Positions 34,427 through 45,805 of a stretch of DNA of 64,000 nucleotides are shown piece by piece. The stretch covers positions 248,001 to 312,000 of the forward strand of contig NZ_JAHDAP010000002.1 of NCBI RefSeq assembly GCF_018499575.1. Reading direction: 5' to 3'. The translations under genes and the position numbers were made by a program. Within the stretch, counting starts at the first letter, position 1. Every line of letters begins with the position of its first letter. The notes beneath the pieces were generated by a model. That model searched no databases. It saw only the letters and a list, made by a program, of their open reading frames with translations, and was not told the DNA's origin. The stretch comes from Streptococcus infantis. Its GTDB lineage: Bacteria > Bacillota > Bacilli > Lactobacillales > Streptococcaceae.

Positions 34427-34468
34427 TCACCCCTTAAGAGAGATTCGAAATCTATCGAAGAGGGGTGA
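34427..34468 (-). terminator. Weak terminator of the DUF1846 gene
   Basis: TCACCCCTT and the AGGGGTGA block form a stem with a long, partly paired loop. On the minus strand it is followed by TTTATTTTA, so the T run is imperfect. Confidence 0.5.
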
Positions 34469-34500
34469 TACTTGATAAGAAGTTCTTACTAGTTTTCAAT

Positions 34501-35985
34501 CTACTTACGATATAAACGGTCGTATTGGTAGTAGGGATCAAAGGTTACGTTAATTCCCAATTTACGGAGAACATTCTTATCTTCGTCCGTTAAGATGATC
34601 GTAGAATGAGCTTCGCTACCTTTGAGATTTCCGAGTTCTTTCATAGCACGGTCTGCATCAGGATTCTGCATAGCTGTAATTGCAAGAGCGATGAGAATCT
34701 CGTTAGAATGAAGACGTGGATTGCGACTGCCTAAGTGATTGATTTTCAAACCTTGGATTGGTTTCACCACTTCTGGTTCAATTAATTTTGTTTCGGCATC
34801 GATGTTAGCTGACTTTTTAATAGCATTGATCAAAGCAGCAGCTGTTGGACCAAAGAGTTCCGAGTTCTTACCAGTGACAATTTCACCAGAAGGTAACTCA
34901 AGTGCTAGAGCAGGTCCATCTGTTTCTTCAGCTTTTTGTCGAGCAGCAACAGCAACCTTACGGTCAGCTGGCGTGATGCCGAGATCATTCATGAGAAGTT
35001 CGATTTTCTTGACAGCAGACTCAGCAACTTTTTCGGCTTTAAAATCGAGAACGGTTTGGTAGTAGCGACGAATAATTTCTTGTTTTGATGCTTCAACTGC
35101 AGCGTCGTTATCAGTGATTGCAAAACCAACCATATTTACACCCATGTCAGTTGGAGATGCATAAGGAGATTCACCCAAGATACGTTCGAGCATACGCTTA
35201 AGGACAGGGAAAATCTCGATATCGCGGTTGTAGTTGACAGTTGTTTCTCCGTAAGTTTGGAGATGGAATGGGTCAATCATATTAACGTCATCTAGGTCTG
35301 CTGTTGCCGCTTCATAAGCTAAGTTGACTGGATGATGGAGAGGAAGGTTCCAAACTGGGAAGGTTTCAAACTTAGCATAACCAGATTTGATGCCATTCAG
35401 TTGGTCGTGGTACATGTTGGACATACAAGTTGCCAACTTACCTGAACCAGGTCCAGGAGCAGTCACGACAATTAAATTGCGACTCGTTTTGATATAGTCG
35501 TTTTTCCCCATACCTTCAGGAGAGATGATATGGTCCATATCTGTCGGATAACCCTTGATTGGGTAGTGGAGATAAGAGTCAATCCCATTTTTAGCTAATT
35601 GGTTACGGAAGGCATCTGCCGCTGGTTGACCAGCGTATTGAGTGATAACGACAGAGCCAACAAAGATACCAAGCTCGTTGAATTTATCAATCAAACGAAG
35701 TACTTCTTGGTCGTAAGAAATACCCAAGTCACCACGAGCTTTTGAGTGTTCGATATTGCTAGCGTTAATGGCAATCACAACCTCAACTTGTTCTTTCAAC
35801 TCTTGCAAAAGTTTGATTTTGTTATCTGGTTCATAACCAGGAAGAACACGAGCAGCGTGGAAGTCCTCCAACATCTTACCCCCAAACTCTAAGTAAAGCT
35901 TGCCGTCAAACTGGTTAATGCGTTCCAAAATATGGTCGCGTTGTAGATTCAAATATTGTTCAGAACTAAAAGCTTGTTTTTTCAT
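34501..35985 (-). CDS. DUF1846/UPF0371 family protein
   Basis: The 494-residue cytosolic protein has the family signatures [40 protein letters not shown] and [20 protein letters not shown] pneumococcal homologue lies, as I recall, beside dexB, as here. Structures are known for the family but no agreed function. It is divergent from dexB and shares with it a region that holds two cre-like boxes. AGAGGT precedes the ATG. Confidence 0.92.
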   Translation of the reverse strand: MKKQAFSSEQYLNLQRDHILERINQFDGKLYLEFGGKMLEDFHAARVLPGYEPDNKIKLLQELKEQVEVVIAINASNIEHSKARGDLGISYDQEVLRLIDKFNELGIFVGSVVITQYAGQPAADAFRNQLAKNGIDSYLHYPIKGYPTDMDHIISPEGMGKNDYIKTSRNLIVVTAPGPGSGKLATCMSNMYHDQLNGIKSGYAKFETFPVWNLPLHHPVNLAYEAATADLDDVNMIDPFHLQTYGETTVNYNRDIEIFPVLKRMLERILGESPYASPTDMGVNMVGFAITDNDAAVEASKQEIIRRYYQTVLDFKAEKVAESAVKKIELLMNDLGITPADRKVAVAARQKAEETDGPALALELPSGEIVTGKNSELFGPTAAALINAIKKSANIDAETKLIEPEVVKPIQGLKINHLGSRNPRLHSNEILIALAITAMQNPDADRAMKELGNLKGSEAHSTIILTDEDKNVLRKLGINVTFDPYYQYDRLYRK

Positions 35986-36064
35986 TTTTTTACCTCTATT
36001 TTCTATTATATAAAAAAAATAAAAGATAAGAAACTAGAGAGTCACAAAAGTAAGAAAAAAGATA

Positions 36065-36102
36065 AAGCAAACGCTTGCATAAAATTATGAAAAGCGCTAT
36101 CA
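36065..36102. promoter_or_regulatory. Two cre-like boxes between DUF1846 gene and dexB
   Basis: AAGCAAACGCTTGCAT (36065-36080) has one mismatch to the CcpA consensus WTGnAAnCGnWWnCAW, and TGAAAAGCGCTATCA (36088-36102) is a cre-like palindrome with one extra base. They fit catabolite repression of the dextran/isomaltose enzyme gene. Confidence 0.6.
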
Positions 36103-36128
36103 TAGACCATAGATTATTAAAATAATGA

Positions 36129-37748
<1,620 letters not shown>

Positions 37749-37752
37749 ACCT

Positions 37753-37786
37753 AAAAACTCAAGTATCTAAGATGCTTGAGTTTTTT
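37753..37786 (+). terminator. Terminator of dexB
   Basis: AAAAACTCAAG (37753-37763) pairs with CTTGAGTTTTTT (37775-37786), and the inner ATC/GAT bases pair too. Confidence 0.9.
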
Positions 37787-37855
37787 CTAAAATAAGTGTA
37801 GAAATTTCTTTAAAAAATATTATTTTGAATTTTCTAAAAAATGCCATGAAAACCC

Positions 37856-37883
37856 TTGCTTTTATAAAAAAATAGGGTATAAT
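37856..37883 (+). promoter_or_regulatory. Promoter of the first Ali-type gene
   Basis: TTGCTT (37856-37861) and a perfect TATAAT (37878-37883) have a 16-bp spacer, 33 bp before the ATG. Confidence 0.6.
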
Positions 37884-37915
37884 GGTGAAAAATAGTATTT
37901 TAAAGGAGAATACCG

Positions 37916-39883
37916 ATGAAATCGAAAAAGTTGCTCGCAGTAGCAGGGATAACGATGAGTGCAGCTCTTCTTTTAGCAGCTTGTAGCAAGACTGAGAAAA
38001 AAGCAGATGCTCCTACAACATTTTCATATGTATATGCCATTGATCCAACAACATTGGACTATAGCGTAACTAGTAAAAGTTCGACATCAGACGTCATCGC
38101 TAACCTGGTCGACGGACTCTTGGAAAATGACAAATACGGGAACTTGATTCCATCTCTTGCTGAAGATTGGTCGGTTTCACAGGATGGTTTGACCTATACC
38201 TACAAGCTACGCAAAGGTGTCAAATGGTATACTTCTGAAGGTGAAGAGTACGCCGAGGTCAAGGCTCAAGACTTTGTGACTGGTTTGAAGCATGCTGCTG
38301 ATGGCAAGTCAGATGGCCTAACACTTATCCAAGACTCTATCAAAGGTTTGGCAGAGTACGTTAGCGGTGAAACAAATGACTTCTCAACAGTTGGAGTCAA
38401 AGCAGTTGACGACTACACTGTTCAATACACCTTGAACCAACCAGAAAGCTTCTGGAATTCCAAGGTAACAACAGCGACTATGCTCCCAGTCAATGAAGAG
38501 TTCTTAAATTCTCAAGGGAAAGATTATGGTGCAGCTGCACCTTCAGGGATTCTCTATAATGGGCCATATATTTTGAAGAACTTCACTTCAAAATCAGTCA
38601 TTGAGTACGAAAAGAACCCAAATTATTGGGACAAAGACAATGTTAAGATTGACCACGTCAAGCTTACTTTCTACGATGGTTCTGACCAAGAATCATTGAT
38701 TCGTAGCTTTGCATCAGGGGCCTATACAACAGCACGCCTTTTCCCAACTAGTTCAAGCTTTGATTCAACTAAGAAAGAATACGGCGATAAAATTGTTTAT
38801 AGCCCGCAAGAAGCGACTAGCTATTACTTTACCTTCAACGTAAATCGTCAGTCTTACAATAAAACAGCCAAGACAGACGAAGCGCAAAAGACTTCTACAA
38901 AAGAAGCACTTCTCAATAAAAACTTCCGCCAGGCAATCAACTTTGCCCTTGACCGTCATTCATACTCTGCGCAGATGAATGGTGAAGAGGGTGCAGACAA
39001 GATTATCCGTACCAGTCTTGTACCTTATGACTTTGTTCAGGTTGGTGAAAAGACCTTCGGTGAATTGGCGCAAGAACAATTGGTAACATACGGAGATCAA
39101 TGGAAAGATGTTGCTTTGACAGATGGTAAGGATACTCTTTACAATCCAACAAAAGCAAAGGCCGCCCTTGAAAAAGCAAAAACAGAATTGCAAGCCAAAG
39201 GTGTAACCTTCCCAATCCATTTGGATATTCCAGTTGAACAAACTGATGTTATTGCTGTGCAACAAACCAACTCTCTCAAACAGTCTGTCGAAGCAGCACT
39301 TGGAAGTGAAAATGTTGTTATCGATGTACTTCAAATGACTGACAATGAGAAAATGAGTATCACATCTCAAGCCAAAGTGCCTTCTCAAAAAGACTACGAT
39401 TTGAACGGAACTGGTTGGGGACCAGACTATCAAGACCCAGCAACCTACCTCAATATCTTAGATGCTAAGAAGGGTTCTGCTCTTAAACACTTGGGTATTA
39501 CAAAAGGTAAAGATCCAGAAGTCATGGCTCAAGTTGGACTTGATGAGTATAAGAAACTCTTGGATGATGCAGCATCAGAAACAAGTGATCTTAACAAACG
39601 CTATGAAAAATATGCCAAAGCACAAGCTTGGGTATCAGATAGCTCACTTCTTATCCCTGTAGCTTCTTCAGGTGGTTCTCCGACAGTTAGCCGTACAGTG
39701 CCATTCACAAAAGCTTACTCTCAAGTTGGTATCAAGGGAGATCCATTTGTATTCAAAGGCTTAGAATTGCAAAATGATATTGTAACTGCTAAAGAATACG
39801 AAGAAGCTCTCAAGAAATGGCAAAAAGAAAAAATCGAAACAAATGCCAAATACCAAAAAGAGCTGGCAAATCACGTTAAATAA
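37916..39883 (+). CDS. Oligopeptide-binding lipoprotein (AliA/AliB family), copy 1
   Basis: The 655-residue SBP_bac_5 protein has a lipoprotein signal ending in LLLAAC, so Cys23 is the likely lipidated residue. The family core includes ANLVDGLLENDKYGNLIPSLAEDWSVS and NKNFRQAINFALDR. It captures oligopeptides for the Ami permease, which is not encoded here. In pneumococcus aliA flanks the capsule locus, and in unencapsulated strains aliC and aliD lie between dexB and aliA. Which paralogue this is cannot be settled without alignment. It has its own promoter and terminator. AAAGGAG precedes the ATG. Confidence 0.9.
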   Translation: MKSKKLLAVAGITMSAALLLAACSKTEKKADAPTTFSYVYAIDPTTLDYSVTSKSSTSDVIANLVDGLLENDKYGNLIPSLAEDWSVSQDGLTYTYKLRKGVKWYTSEGEEYAEVKAQDFVTGLKHAADGKSDGLTLIQDSIKGLAEYVSGETNDFSTVGVKAVDDYTVQYTLNQPESFWNSKVTTATMLPVNEEFLNSQGKDYGAAAPSGILYNGPYILKNFTSKSVIEYEKNPNYWDKDNVKIDHVKLTFYDGSDQESLIRSFASGAYTTARLFPTSSSFDSTKKEYGDKIVYSPQEATSYYFTFNVNRQSYNKTAKTDEAQKTSTKEALLNKNFRQAINFALDRHSYSAQMNGEEGADKIIRTSLVPYDFVQVGEKTFGELAQEQLVTYGDQWKDVALTDGKDTLYNPTKAKAALEKAKTELQAKGVTFPIHLDIPVEQTDVIAVQQTNSLKQSVEAALGSENVVIDVLQMTDNEKMSITSQAKVPSQKDYDLNGTGWGPDYQDPATYLNILDAKKGSALKHLGITKGKDPEVMAQVGLDEYKKLLDDAASETSDLNKRYEKYAKAQAWVSDSSLLIPVASSGGSPTVSRTVPFTKAYSQVGIKGDPFVFKGLELQNDIVTAKEYEEALKKWQKEKIETNAKYQKELANHVK

Positions 39884-39896
39884 TCTGTACAATACT

Positions 39897-39936
39897 GAAA
39901 GAAATCCAGTTTTTATGCTGGGTTTCTTTCTTTTTT
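39897..39936 (+). terminator. Terminator of the first Ali-type gene
   Basis: GAAAGAAATCCAG pairs with CTGGGTTTCTTTC around an 8-base loop, and T's follow. Confidence 0.8.
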
Positions 39937-40043
39937 TCATCTTAGTGACGGGTAGCAAAAAATTAAATAACTTTACTTTTAGGATAAAATTTGATAAAAT
40001 CATCTTATGTTATAAAACCTAACATATAAGGAGAAGTTGAATC

Positions 40044-42002
40044 ATGAAACTCAAAAAACGATTGATTGGAGCGGGGTTGACACTTGCTGCTGCGGTCTTA
40101 TTGACTGCATGTGGGAAATCCGCAACAGATGCTAAAACCTACTCGTCAACATTTGGTGCAGATCCAACAACCTTCAACTACCTTTTGGATTATTCTGGTG
40201 ACAATACTAGTGTGATTACCAACTTAGTAGATGGTTTGCTTGAAAATGACAATTATGGGAATCTCATTCCTGCTCTTGCAGAAGATTGGAGTGTTTCGAA
40301 GGATGGTTTAACTTATACCTACAAACTTCGCCAGGATGCCAAGTGGTTTACAGCTGACGGGGAAGAATACGCTCCCCTTAAAGCACAAGACTTTGTAACT
40401 GGTATCAAATACGCTGCTGACAACAAGGGACAAGCTCTAGATTTGATTCAGAACTCTATCAAGGGTTTGGATGATTATGTAACAGGTGCTAATACTGACT
40501 TTTCAAATGTTGGTGTTAAAGCTATAGATGATTACACTGTCCAATATACTTTGACACGTCCAGAACCATTCTGGAACTCTAAAACAACTAATAGCATCCT
40601 CTTCCCAGTTAATGAAGAATTCCTAGCTTCTAAAGGTAAAGACTTCGGAACATTGAAACCTGATAGCATTCTTTATAGCGGACCATATTTGTTAAGAGAT
40701 TTTACATCTAAGTCATCTATTGAGTATGTGAAGAATCCACATTATTATGATCAAGAAAAAGTAACGATTGAAAAGGTAAAATTGGCATACTTTGACGGTT
40801 CAGACCAAGACTTGACAATCCGTAACTTCGAAAGTGGTGCCTACTCATCTGCAGGTGTTTATCCAAACAGTTCGAACTTTGCGAAGACCAAGGAAAAATA
40901 CAAGGACAACATCGTCTATAGCTTGCAAGATGCGACATCTTGGTACTACAACTTTAACGTTAACCGTGGTGCTTATAACCACACTGCGAAAACAAGCGAC
41001 GATCAAAAACAGGCAACTCAAGCTGCAGTTTTGAATAAAAACTTCCGTCAGGCCATCAACTTTGCTATTGACCGTACAGCATACTCAGCTCAATCAAACG
41101 GTGAAGAAGCGGCTAAAAATACTCTTCGTAACACGCTTGTGCCACCAACTTTCGTGCAAGTAGGTGACAAGACTTTTGGTGAAACAGTTGCTTCAAAATT
41201 GGTCAACTATGGCACACAATGGTCAAATATGAATCTTGAAGATGCTCAAGACGGTTATTTTAATAAAGAAAAAGCGCAAGCTAAGTTCGTAGAAGCTAAA
41301 AAAGAATTAGAAGACCAAGGTGTAACTTTCCCAATTCATTTGGACTTGCCAGTGGATCAAGTTAATAAGACCTTGCTTGCAGGAACAAACTCAATCAAGC
41401 AATCAATCGAATCAACACTTGGTTCTGAAAATGTTGTGGTTGATGTTATCCAATTGTCTACGGATGATTATACAAATGCAACGGTTCAAGCACCAACTCC
41501 AGCAGATCATGATTATGATTTGAACTTGGATGGATGGTCAGCTGACTACCAAGATCCTTCAACTTACCTCAATCCTTTCAACGCTGAGGACGGATTCTAC
41601 CTCAAGATTTTGGGACTTGATCCAAGCAAAGATGCAGGTAAGATTACTAGTCTAGGTTTGGACCAATATACTCAAAAATTAAAAACAGCAGATGCAGAAA
41701 ATACAGATGTTGCTAAGCGCTATGAAAACTATGCAGATGCACAAGCTTGGTTGATTGATAGTTCTCTTCTAATCCCAGTTGTGTCAAATGGTGGTGGGGC
41801 TTCGGTGACACGCGTGACACCATTTACACGTGCTTACTCATTAGTTGGTATTAAAGGAACTGGAAGCAACTACAAGTATATGAGATTGCAAACAGAAGTG
41901 GTGACAACTGCTCAATTTGACGAAGCCAAAGCCAAATGGGAACAAGAACGTAAAAATTCAGTCGAAAGGAGTCAAAAAGAATTCGAAAGTCACGTTAAAT
42001 AA
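40044..42002 (+). CDS. Oligopeptide-binding lipoprotein (AliA/AliB family), copy 2
   Basis: This 652-residue paralogue of the preceding protein has its own lipoprotein signal (lipobox VLLTAC) and the same core blocks, TNLVDGLLENDNYGNLIPALAEDWSVS and NKNFRQAINFAIDR. The two are clearly related along their whole length but diverged, so this is an old duplication rather than a recent one. It probably binds a different set of peptides; in pneumococcus such paralogues sense peptides from other species. It ends just before the capsule promoter. AAGGAGAAG lies upstream of the ATG. Confidence 0.9.
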   Translation: MKLKKRLIGAGLTLAAAVLLTACGKSATDAKTYSSTFGADPTTFNYLLDYSGDNTSVITNLVDGLLENDNYGNLIPALAEDWSVSKDGLTYTYKLRQDAKWFTADGEEYAPLKAQDFVTGIKYAADNKGQALDLIQNSIKGLDDYVTGANTDFSNVGVKAIDDYTVQYTLTRPEPFWNSKTTNSILFPVNEEFLASKGKDFGTLKPDSILYSGPYLLRDFTSKSSIEYVKNPHYYDQEKVTIEKVKLAYFDGSDQDLTIRNFESGAYSSAGVYPNSSNFAKTKEKYKDNIVYSLQDATSWYYNFNVNRGAYNHTAKTSDDQKQATQAAVLNKNFRQAINFAIDRTAYSAQSNGEEAAKNTLRNTLVPPTFVQVGDKTFGETVASKLVNYGTQWSNMNLEDAQDGYFNKEKAQAKFVEAKKELEDQGVTFPIHLDLPVDQVNKTLLAGTNSIKQSIESTLGSENVVVDVIQLSTDDYTNATVQAPTPADHDYDLNLDGWSADYQDPSTYLNPFNAEDGFYLKILGLDPSKDAGKITSLGLDQYTQKLKTADAENTDVAKRYENYADAQAWLIDSSLLIPVVSNGGGASVTRVTPFTRAYSLVGIKGTGSNYKYMRLQTEVVTTAQFDEAKAKWEQERKNSVERSQKEFESHVK

Positions 42003-42003
42003 T

Positions 42004-42036
42004 AAAAAATAGAGCTTTTCAAAAGCTCTATTTTTT
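42004..42036 (+). terminator. Perfect terminator before the capsule locus
   Basis: A 16-bp perfect stem (AAAAAATAGAGCTTTT with AAAAGCTCTATTTTTT) around one base separates the second Ali-type gene from wzg. Confidence 0.9.
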
Positions 42037-42093
42037 ATTTTGATTGTGTTTTGAAAACATAAAAAGCATCAAAAACTATAGTAAATATAAAAA

Positions 42094-42109
42094 ATGCAAA
42101 TGCTTTCAA
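42094..42109. promoter_or_regulatory. cre-like box upstream of the capsule promoter
   Basis: ATGCAAATGCTTTCAA matches the CcpA consensus WTGnAAnCGnWWnCAW except that CG is TG. It lies about 50 bp upstream of the -10 of the wzg promoter. Confidence 0.5.
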
Positions 42110-42135
42110 AAAAGTAAGCGCTCCCTTGACTAGTA

Positions 42136-42168
42136 TTGATAGCCTTAAGAGGCAATTTATGATATAAT
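42136..42168 (+). promoter_or_regulatory. Capsule (cps) promoter
   Basis: TGATATAAT (42160-42168) is a perfect extended -10. TTGATA (42136-42141) is a poorly spaced (21 bp) -35. The start of wzg follows after 29 bp. A cis-acting cps promoter here is expected from pneumococcus. Confidence 0.65.
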
Positions 42169-42197
42169 TAAATTAAAATGTTTTGAAGAGGTGTTCC

Positions 42198-43646
42198 ATG
42201 AAAAATAGGCGTATTAAAAAAGGTAAATCTAGTAAGTTTCAGCAGAGTTTAAATGTAGGTTTGCTGCTAATCTATGCTGTTCTTGCTTCTTTTTTATTGT
42301 TTCTGATTTTTAGATATCAGATTTTAGCAGTTAGCTATTTTAATGTTATCTTGGCAGCTGTTTTAGTTCTTATCGCTTTATTGTCTCTGTTGCTGATAGT
42401 CAAGCGAAAAGCCAAAATTTTTACCTTGATAGTGCTATTGCTATCGGTCTTATTTAGCTCTCTAGCTTTGGTAGCTGTAAATCGCTTTATCGGTATTGCC
42501 AATCAATTTAATGCAACGTCAAATTATTCAAGCTACACTATGAGTGTGGCGGTGCTAGCAGACAGTGAAATCAATAATGTTTCTCAGCTTTCCAGTGTAA
42601 CTGCTCCAACAGGAACAGATGCAGAGAATATACAAAAATTGATAGATGATATTAAAACAACTCAAAGCAAGGAATTGGCAGTCGAGAAAGCTTCTTCTTA
42701 CCTAGCGGCCTATAAGAGTTTGTTAGACGGAGAAACCAAAGCGATTGTCTTAAACAGCGTCTTTGAAAATCTGATTGAGCAGGAATACCCTGACTACGCT
42801 AAGAAGATCAAGAAAATCTATACAAAGGACTTGACTAAAAAAGTGGAAGCGCCTAAGGTAGCTACAGGAAATTCTTTCAATGTCTACATCAGTGGTATTG
42901 ACACCTATGGTCCTATCAGTTCTGTTTCTCGTTCAGATGTCAATATCATCATGACAGTGAATCAAGATACTAAGAAGATTCTCTTGACGACGACTCCTCG
43001 AGATGCTTATGTCCCTATTGCTGATGGCGGAAACAACCAAAACGATAAGTTGACGCATGCAGGTATCTATGGTGTAGATGCTTCTATTCATACCTTAGAA
43101 AATCTTTATGGTATCGACTTGAACTACTATGCCCGTCTCAATTTCACTTCTTTCTTGAAATTGATTGACCTTCTCGGAGGCGTGGATGTCTATAACGACC
43201 AAGAGTTCACATCGCGTCACGGACAATACCATTTCCCAGTTGGCAATGTTCATTTAGATTCTGAGCAAGCTTTGGGATTTGTTCGTGAACGCTATTCGCT
43301 TGCTAATGGTGACGGTGATCGCGGTCGTAACCAACAAAAAGTCATTGCGGCTATTATCCAGAAATTGACTTCAGCGGAATCTCTGAAAAACTATGACAGC
43401 ATTATTCAAAGCTTGCAGGATTCGATTCAGACTAATATGCCACCAGAAACAATGGTAAGTCTTGTTAATACTCAGTTGGCAAGCGGAGGGAAATATACAG
43501 TAACCAATCAAGATTTGAAAGGGACTGGTCGTATGGATCTTCCGTCTTACGCTATGCCAGATAGCAATCTTTACATGTTAGAAATCGACCCAACAAGCTT
43601 GGAAGCTGTTAAAACGGCCATTAAAGATACCATGGAAGGAAACTAA
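42198..43646 (+). CDS. wzg: LytR-CpsA-Psr family protein Wzg
   Basis: The 482-residue protein has three N-terminal membrane segments, a DUF-type accessory domain (about residues 100-215) and a catalytic LCP domain with [32 protein letters not shown] and [26 protein letters not shown] enzymes attach the finished polysaccharide to peptidoglycan. It is the first gene of the capsule operon. The ATG after GAAGAGG was chosen over a TTG five codons upstream. Confidence 0.95.
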   Translation: MKNRRIKKGKSSKFQQSLNVGLLLIYAVLASFLLFLIFRYQILAVSYFNVILAAVLVLIALLSLLLIVKRKAKIFTLIVLLLSVLFSSLALVAVNRFIGIANQFNATSNYSSYTMSVAVLADSEINNVSQLSSVTAPTGTDAENIQKLIDDIKTTQSKELAVEKASSYLAAYKSLLDGETKAIVLNSVFENLIEQEYPDYAKKIKKIYTKDLTKKVEAPKVATGNSFNVYISGIDTYGPISSVSRSDVNIIMTVNQDTKKILLTTTPRDAYVPIADGGNNQNDKLTHAGIYGVDASIHTLENLYGIDLNYYARLNFTSFLKLIDLLGGVDVYNDQEFTSRHGQYHFPVGNVHLDSEQALGFVRERYSLANGDGDRGRNQQKVIAAIIQKLTSAESLKNYDSIIQSLQDSIQTNMPPETMVSLVNTQLASGGKYTVTNQDLKGTGRMDLPSYAMPDSNLYMLEIDPTSLEAVKTAIKDTMEGN

Positions 43647-43647
43647 G

Positions 43648-44379
43648 ATGATTGATATTCATTCACATATTGTTTTCGATGTTGACGATGGACCTAAAAA
43701 TAAAGCTGAGAGCAAGGCCCTCCTTGAGGAAGCTTACGCACAAGGTGTACGTACTATTGTTTCGACCTCTCATCGTAGAAAAGGGATGTTTGAAACACCA
43801 GAAGACAAAATTGCAGCTAATTTTAGCGAAGTCAAACAGTTGGCTCAAGAAATTGCACCGGATTTGAATATCGTGTACGGAGCTGAGATTTACTTTTCTA
43901 GTGATGTTTTAGAAAAACTTGAACAAAACATCATCCCAAAACTCAATGGAAGTCGTTATGCTTTGATCGAGTTTAGCATGAATACACCCTACAGAGATAT
44001 TCATAGCGCCTTGACCAAAGTTCTCATGTTAGGGATTACACCAGTAGTTGCTCATATTGAACGCTACCACACATTGGAAAACGATGAGAAAAAAGTAAGA
44101 GAGCTCATCAATATGGGCTGCTATATGCAGATTAATAGTTCGAGTGTCTTAAAACCGCGACTTTTCGGAGATACCTACAAGTTTATGAAAAAGCGTGCAA
44201 GGTATTTCTTGGACAAGGACTTAGTCCATGTAGTAGCTAGCGATATGCACAATTTAGAGAATCGCCCACCGTATATGAGAGAAGCTTATGAACTCATTGC
44301 TAAAAAATACGGAGCAGAAAAAGCTCGTGAACTGTTTGAAACAAACCCATCAAACATTATAAATGACCAACTAATTTAG
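43648..44379 (+). CDS. wzh: Tyrosine-protein phosphatase Wzh (CpsB)
   Basis: This Mn-dependent PHP-family phosphatase dephosphorylates the Wze kinase and so tunes capsule output. The 243-residue protein starts with the metal-binding motif [15 protein letters not shown]. It has [29 protein letters not shown] and the final metal ligands in [13 protein letters not shown]. It starts 1 bp after wzg. Confidence 0.96.
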   Translation: MIDIHSHIVFDVDDGPKNKAESKALLEEAYAQGVRTIVSTSHRRKGMFETPEDKIAANFSEVKQLAQEIAPDLNIVYGAEIYFSSDVLEKLEQNIIPKLNGSRYALIEFSMNTPYRDIHSALTKVLMLGITPVVAHIERYHTLENDEKKVRELINMGCYMQINSSSVLKPRLFGDTYKFMKKRARYFLDKDLVHVVASDMHNLENRPPYMREAYELIAKKYGAEKARELFETNPSNIINDQLI

Positions 44380-44387
44380 GAGAAATG

Positions 44388-45080
44388 ATGAAAGAACAAG
44401 AAAAATTTGAAATTGATGTATTTCAATTGGTAAAAGTGCTTTGGAAACGTAAATTCCTCATCGTCTTAACTGCAATAATAGCAGGCCTAGTAGCTTTTGC
44501 TTATAGCTCGTTTGTGATCAAACCTCAGTACACCAGTACTACCCGCATCTACGTTGTCAATCGTAACCAAGCAGATAAGCCAGGTTTGACAAACCAAGAC
44601 TTACAGGCAGGTGCTTACCTGGTAAAAGACTACCGTGAGATTATTCTCTCGCAGGATGTTCTTGAAAAAGTAGTGGCTGATCAAAACTTAACGATGGATG
44701 CGAAAACTCTTGGGAAAAAAGTTTCAGTTACAGTCCCAGCAGATACGCGTATCGTATCCATCTCAGTTCGAGATAGTAAACCTGAGGAAGCGAGTCGTAT
44801 CGCTAATGCACTCAGAGAAGTAGCTGCTCAGAAAATCATTTCTGTAACACGAGTGTCGGATGTAACCACACTTGAGGAAGCAAGACCAGCGACATCGCCA
44901 TCTTCACCAAACATTCGTCGCAATACAATGATGGCCACTATAGCAGGTGTAGGATTCGTCACGGTTATCGTGCTTTTAGTTGAATTGTTGGATGATCGAG
45001 TGAAGCGTCCAGAAGATATCGAAGAAGTGATGCACATCTCACTTTTAGGTGTTATTCCAAATCTTGAGAAATTAAAATAA
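44388..45080 (+). CDS. wzd: Capsule chain-length/kinase activator Wzd (CpsC)
   Basis: The 230-residue polysaccharide co-polymerase has two membrane segments (about residues 20-42 and 178-198) around an extracytoplasmic Wzz domain ([38 protein letters not shown]). Its C-terminal cytoplasmic tail activates the Wze kinase. Two ATG codons are adjacent; the second gives the better spacing from GGAG and matches the pneumococcal N-terminus. Confidence 0.96.
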   Translation: MKEQEKFEIDVFQLVKVLWKRKFLIVLTAIIAGLVAFAYSSFVIKPQYTSTTRIYVVNRNQADKPGLTNQDLQAGAYLVKDYREIILSQDVLEKVVADQNLTMDAKTLGKKVSVTVPADTRIVSISVRDSKPEEASRIANALREVAAQKIISVTRVSDVTTLEEARPATSPSSPNIRRNTMMATIAGVGFVTVIVLLVELLDDRVKRPEDIEEVMHISLLGVIPNLEKLK

Positions 45081-45090
45081 AGAGGGAAAT

Positions 45091-45783
45091 ATGGCAAAGT
45101 TAGAATTATCAGAACAACGATTACACTCTGTAAAAAAAGCTGAGGAGTATTATAACGCACTACGGACCAATATCCAGTTGAGTGGAGATGGCCTCAAAGT
45201 GATTGCCCTTTCGTCGGTTAGACCTGGAGAAGGGAAGTCGACCACTTCAACCAATATAGCTTGGGCTTTCGCGCGTGCAGGCTACAAGACGCTCCTTATT
45301 GATGCCGATATTCGTAATTCAGTTATGTCAGGTGTCTTTAAGTCTCGAGAAAAAATTACAGGTTTGACAGACTACTTATCAGGAACCAAAGATCTATCTC
45401 ATGGTTTGTGTGAAACAAACGTAGAAAACTTGTTTGTCATTCAATCAGGTGCTGTCTCACCAAACCCAACTGCTCTTCTTCAAAGTGAAAAATTTGAAGC
45501 GATGATTGAGACTTTACGCAAATATTTTGACTATATCATTGTAGATACAGCCCCTATAGGAGTTGTCATTGATGCAGCGATTATCGTACAAAAATGTGAT
45601 GCCTCTATCCTGGTGACTGAAGCTTCTGCAACAAAACGGAGAGAAGTTCAAAAAGCGAAAGATCAGTTAGAGCAAACAGGAACACCATTCTTAGGAGTTA
45701 TTCTGAATAAATTTAATATTCAGCTTGAAAAATATGGTTCTTACGGATCATATGGGAACTACGGTTCCTACGGAAAGAAATAA
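45091..45783 (+). CDS. wze: Bacterial tyrosine kinase Wze (CpsD)
   Basis: The 230-residue BY-kinase has Walker A PGEGKSTTS, Walker A' LLIDADIRNS and Walker B IIVDTAP. Its C-terminal tyrosine cluster (YGSYGSYGNYGSYGKK) is the autophosphorylation site. With Wzd as membrane activator and Wzh as phosphatase it controls polymer length and amount, and links synthesis to the division site. GAGGGAAAT precedes the ATG. Confidence 0.97.
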   Translation: MAKLELSEQRLHSVKKAEEYYNALRTNIQLSGDGLKVIALSSVRPGEGKSTTSTNIAWAFARAGYKTLLIDADIRNSVMSGVFKSREKITGLTDYLSGTKDLSHGLCETNVENLFVIQSGAVSPNPTALLQSEKFEAMIETLRKYFDYIIVDTAPIGVVIDAAIIVQKCDASILVTEASATKRREVQKAKDQLEQTGTPFLGVILNKFNIQLEKYGSYGSYGNYGSYGKK

Positions 45784-45805
45784 GTAGGTAATAAGGGAGA
45801 AAAAA

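Noticed and set aside
38960-39433. Minus-strand open frame of 157 codons inside the first Ali-type gene
   Set aside because: It is antisense to a complete lipoprotein gene and its translation shows no domain.
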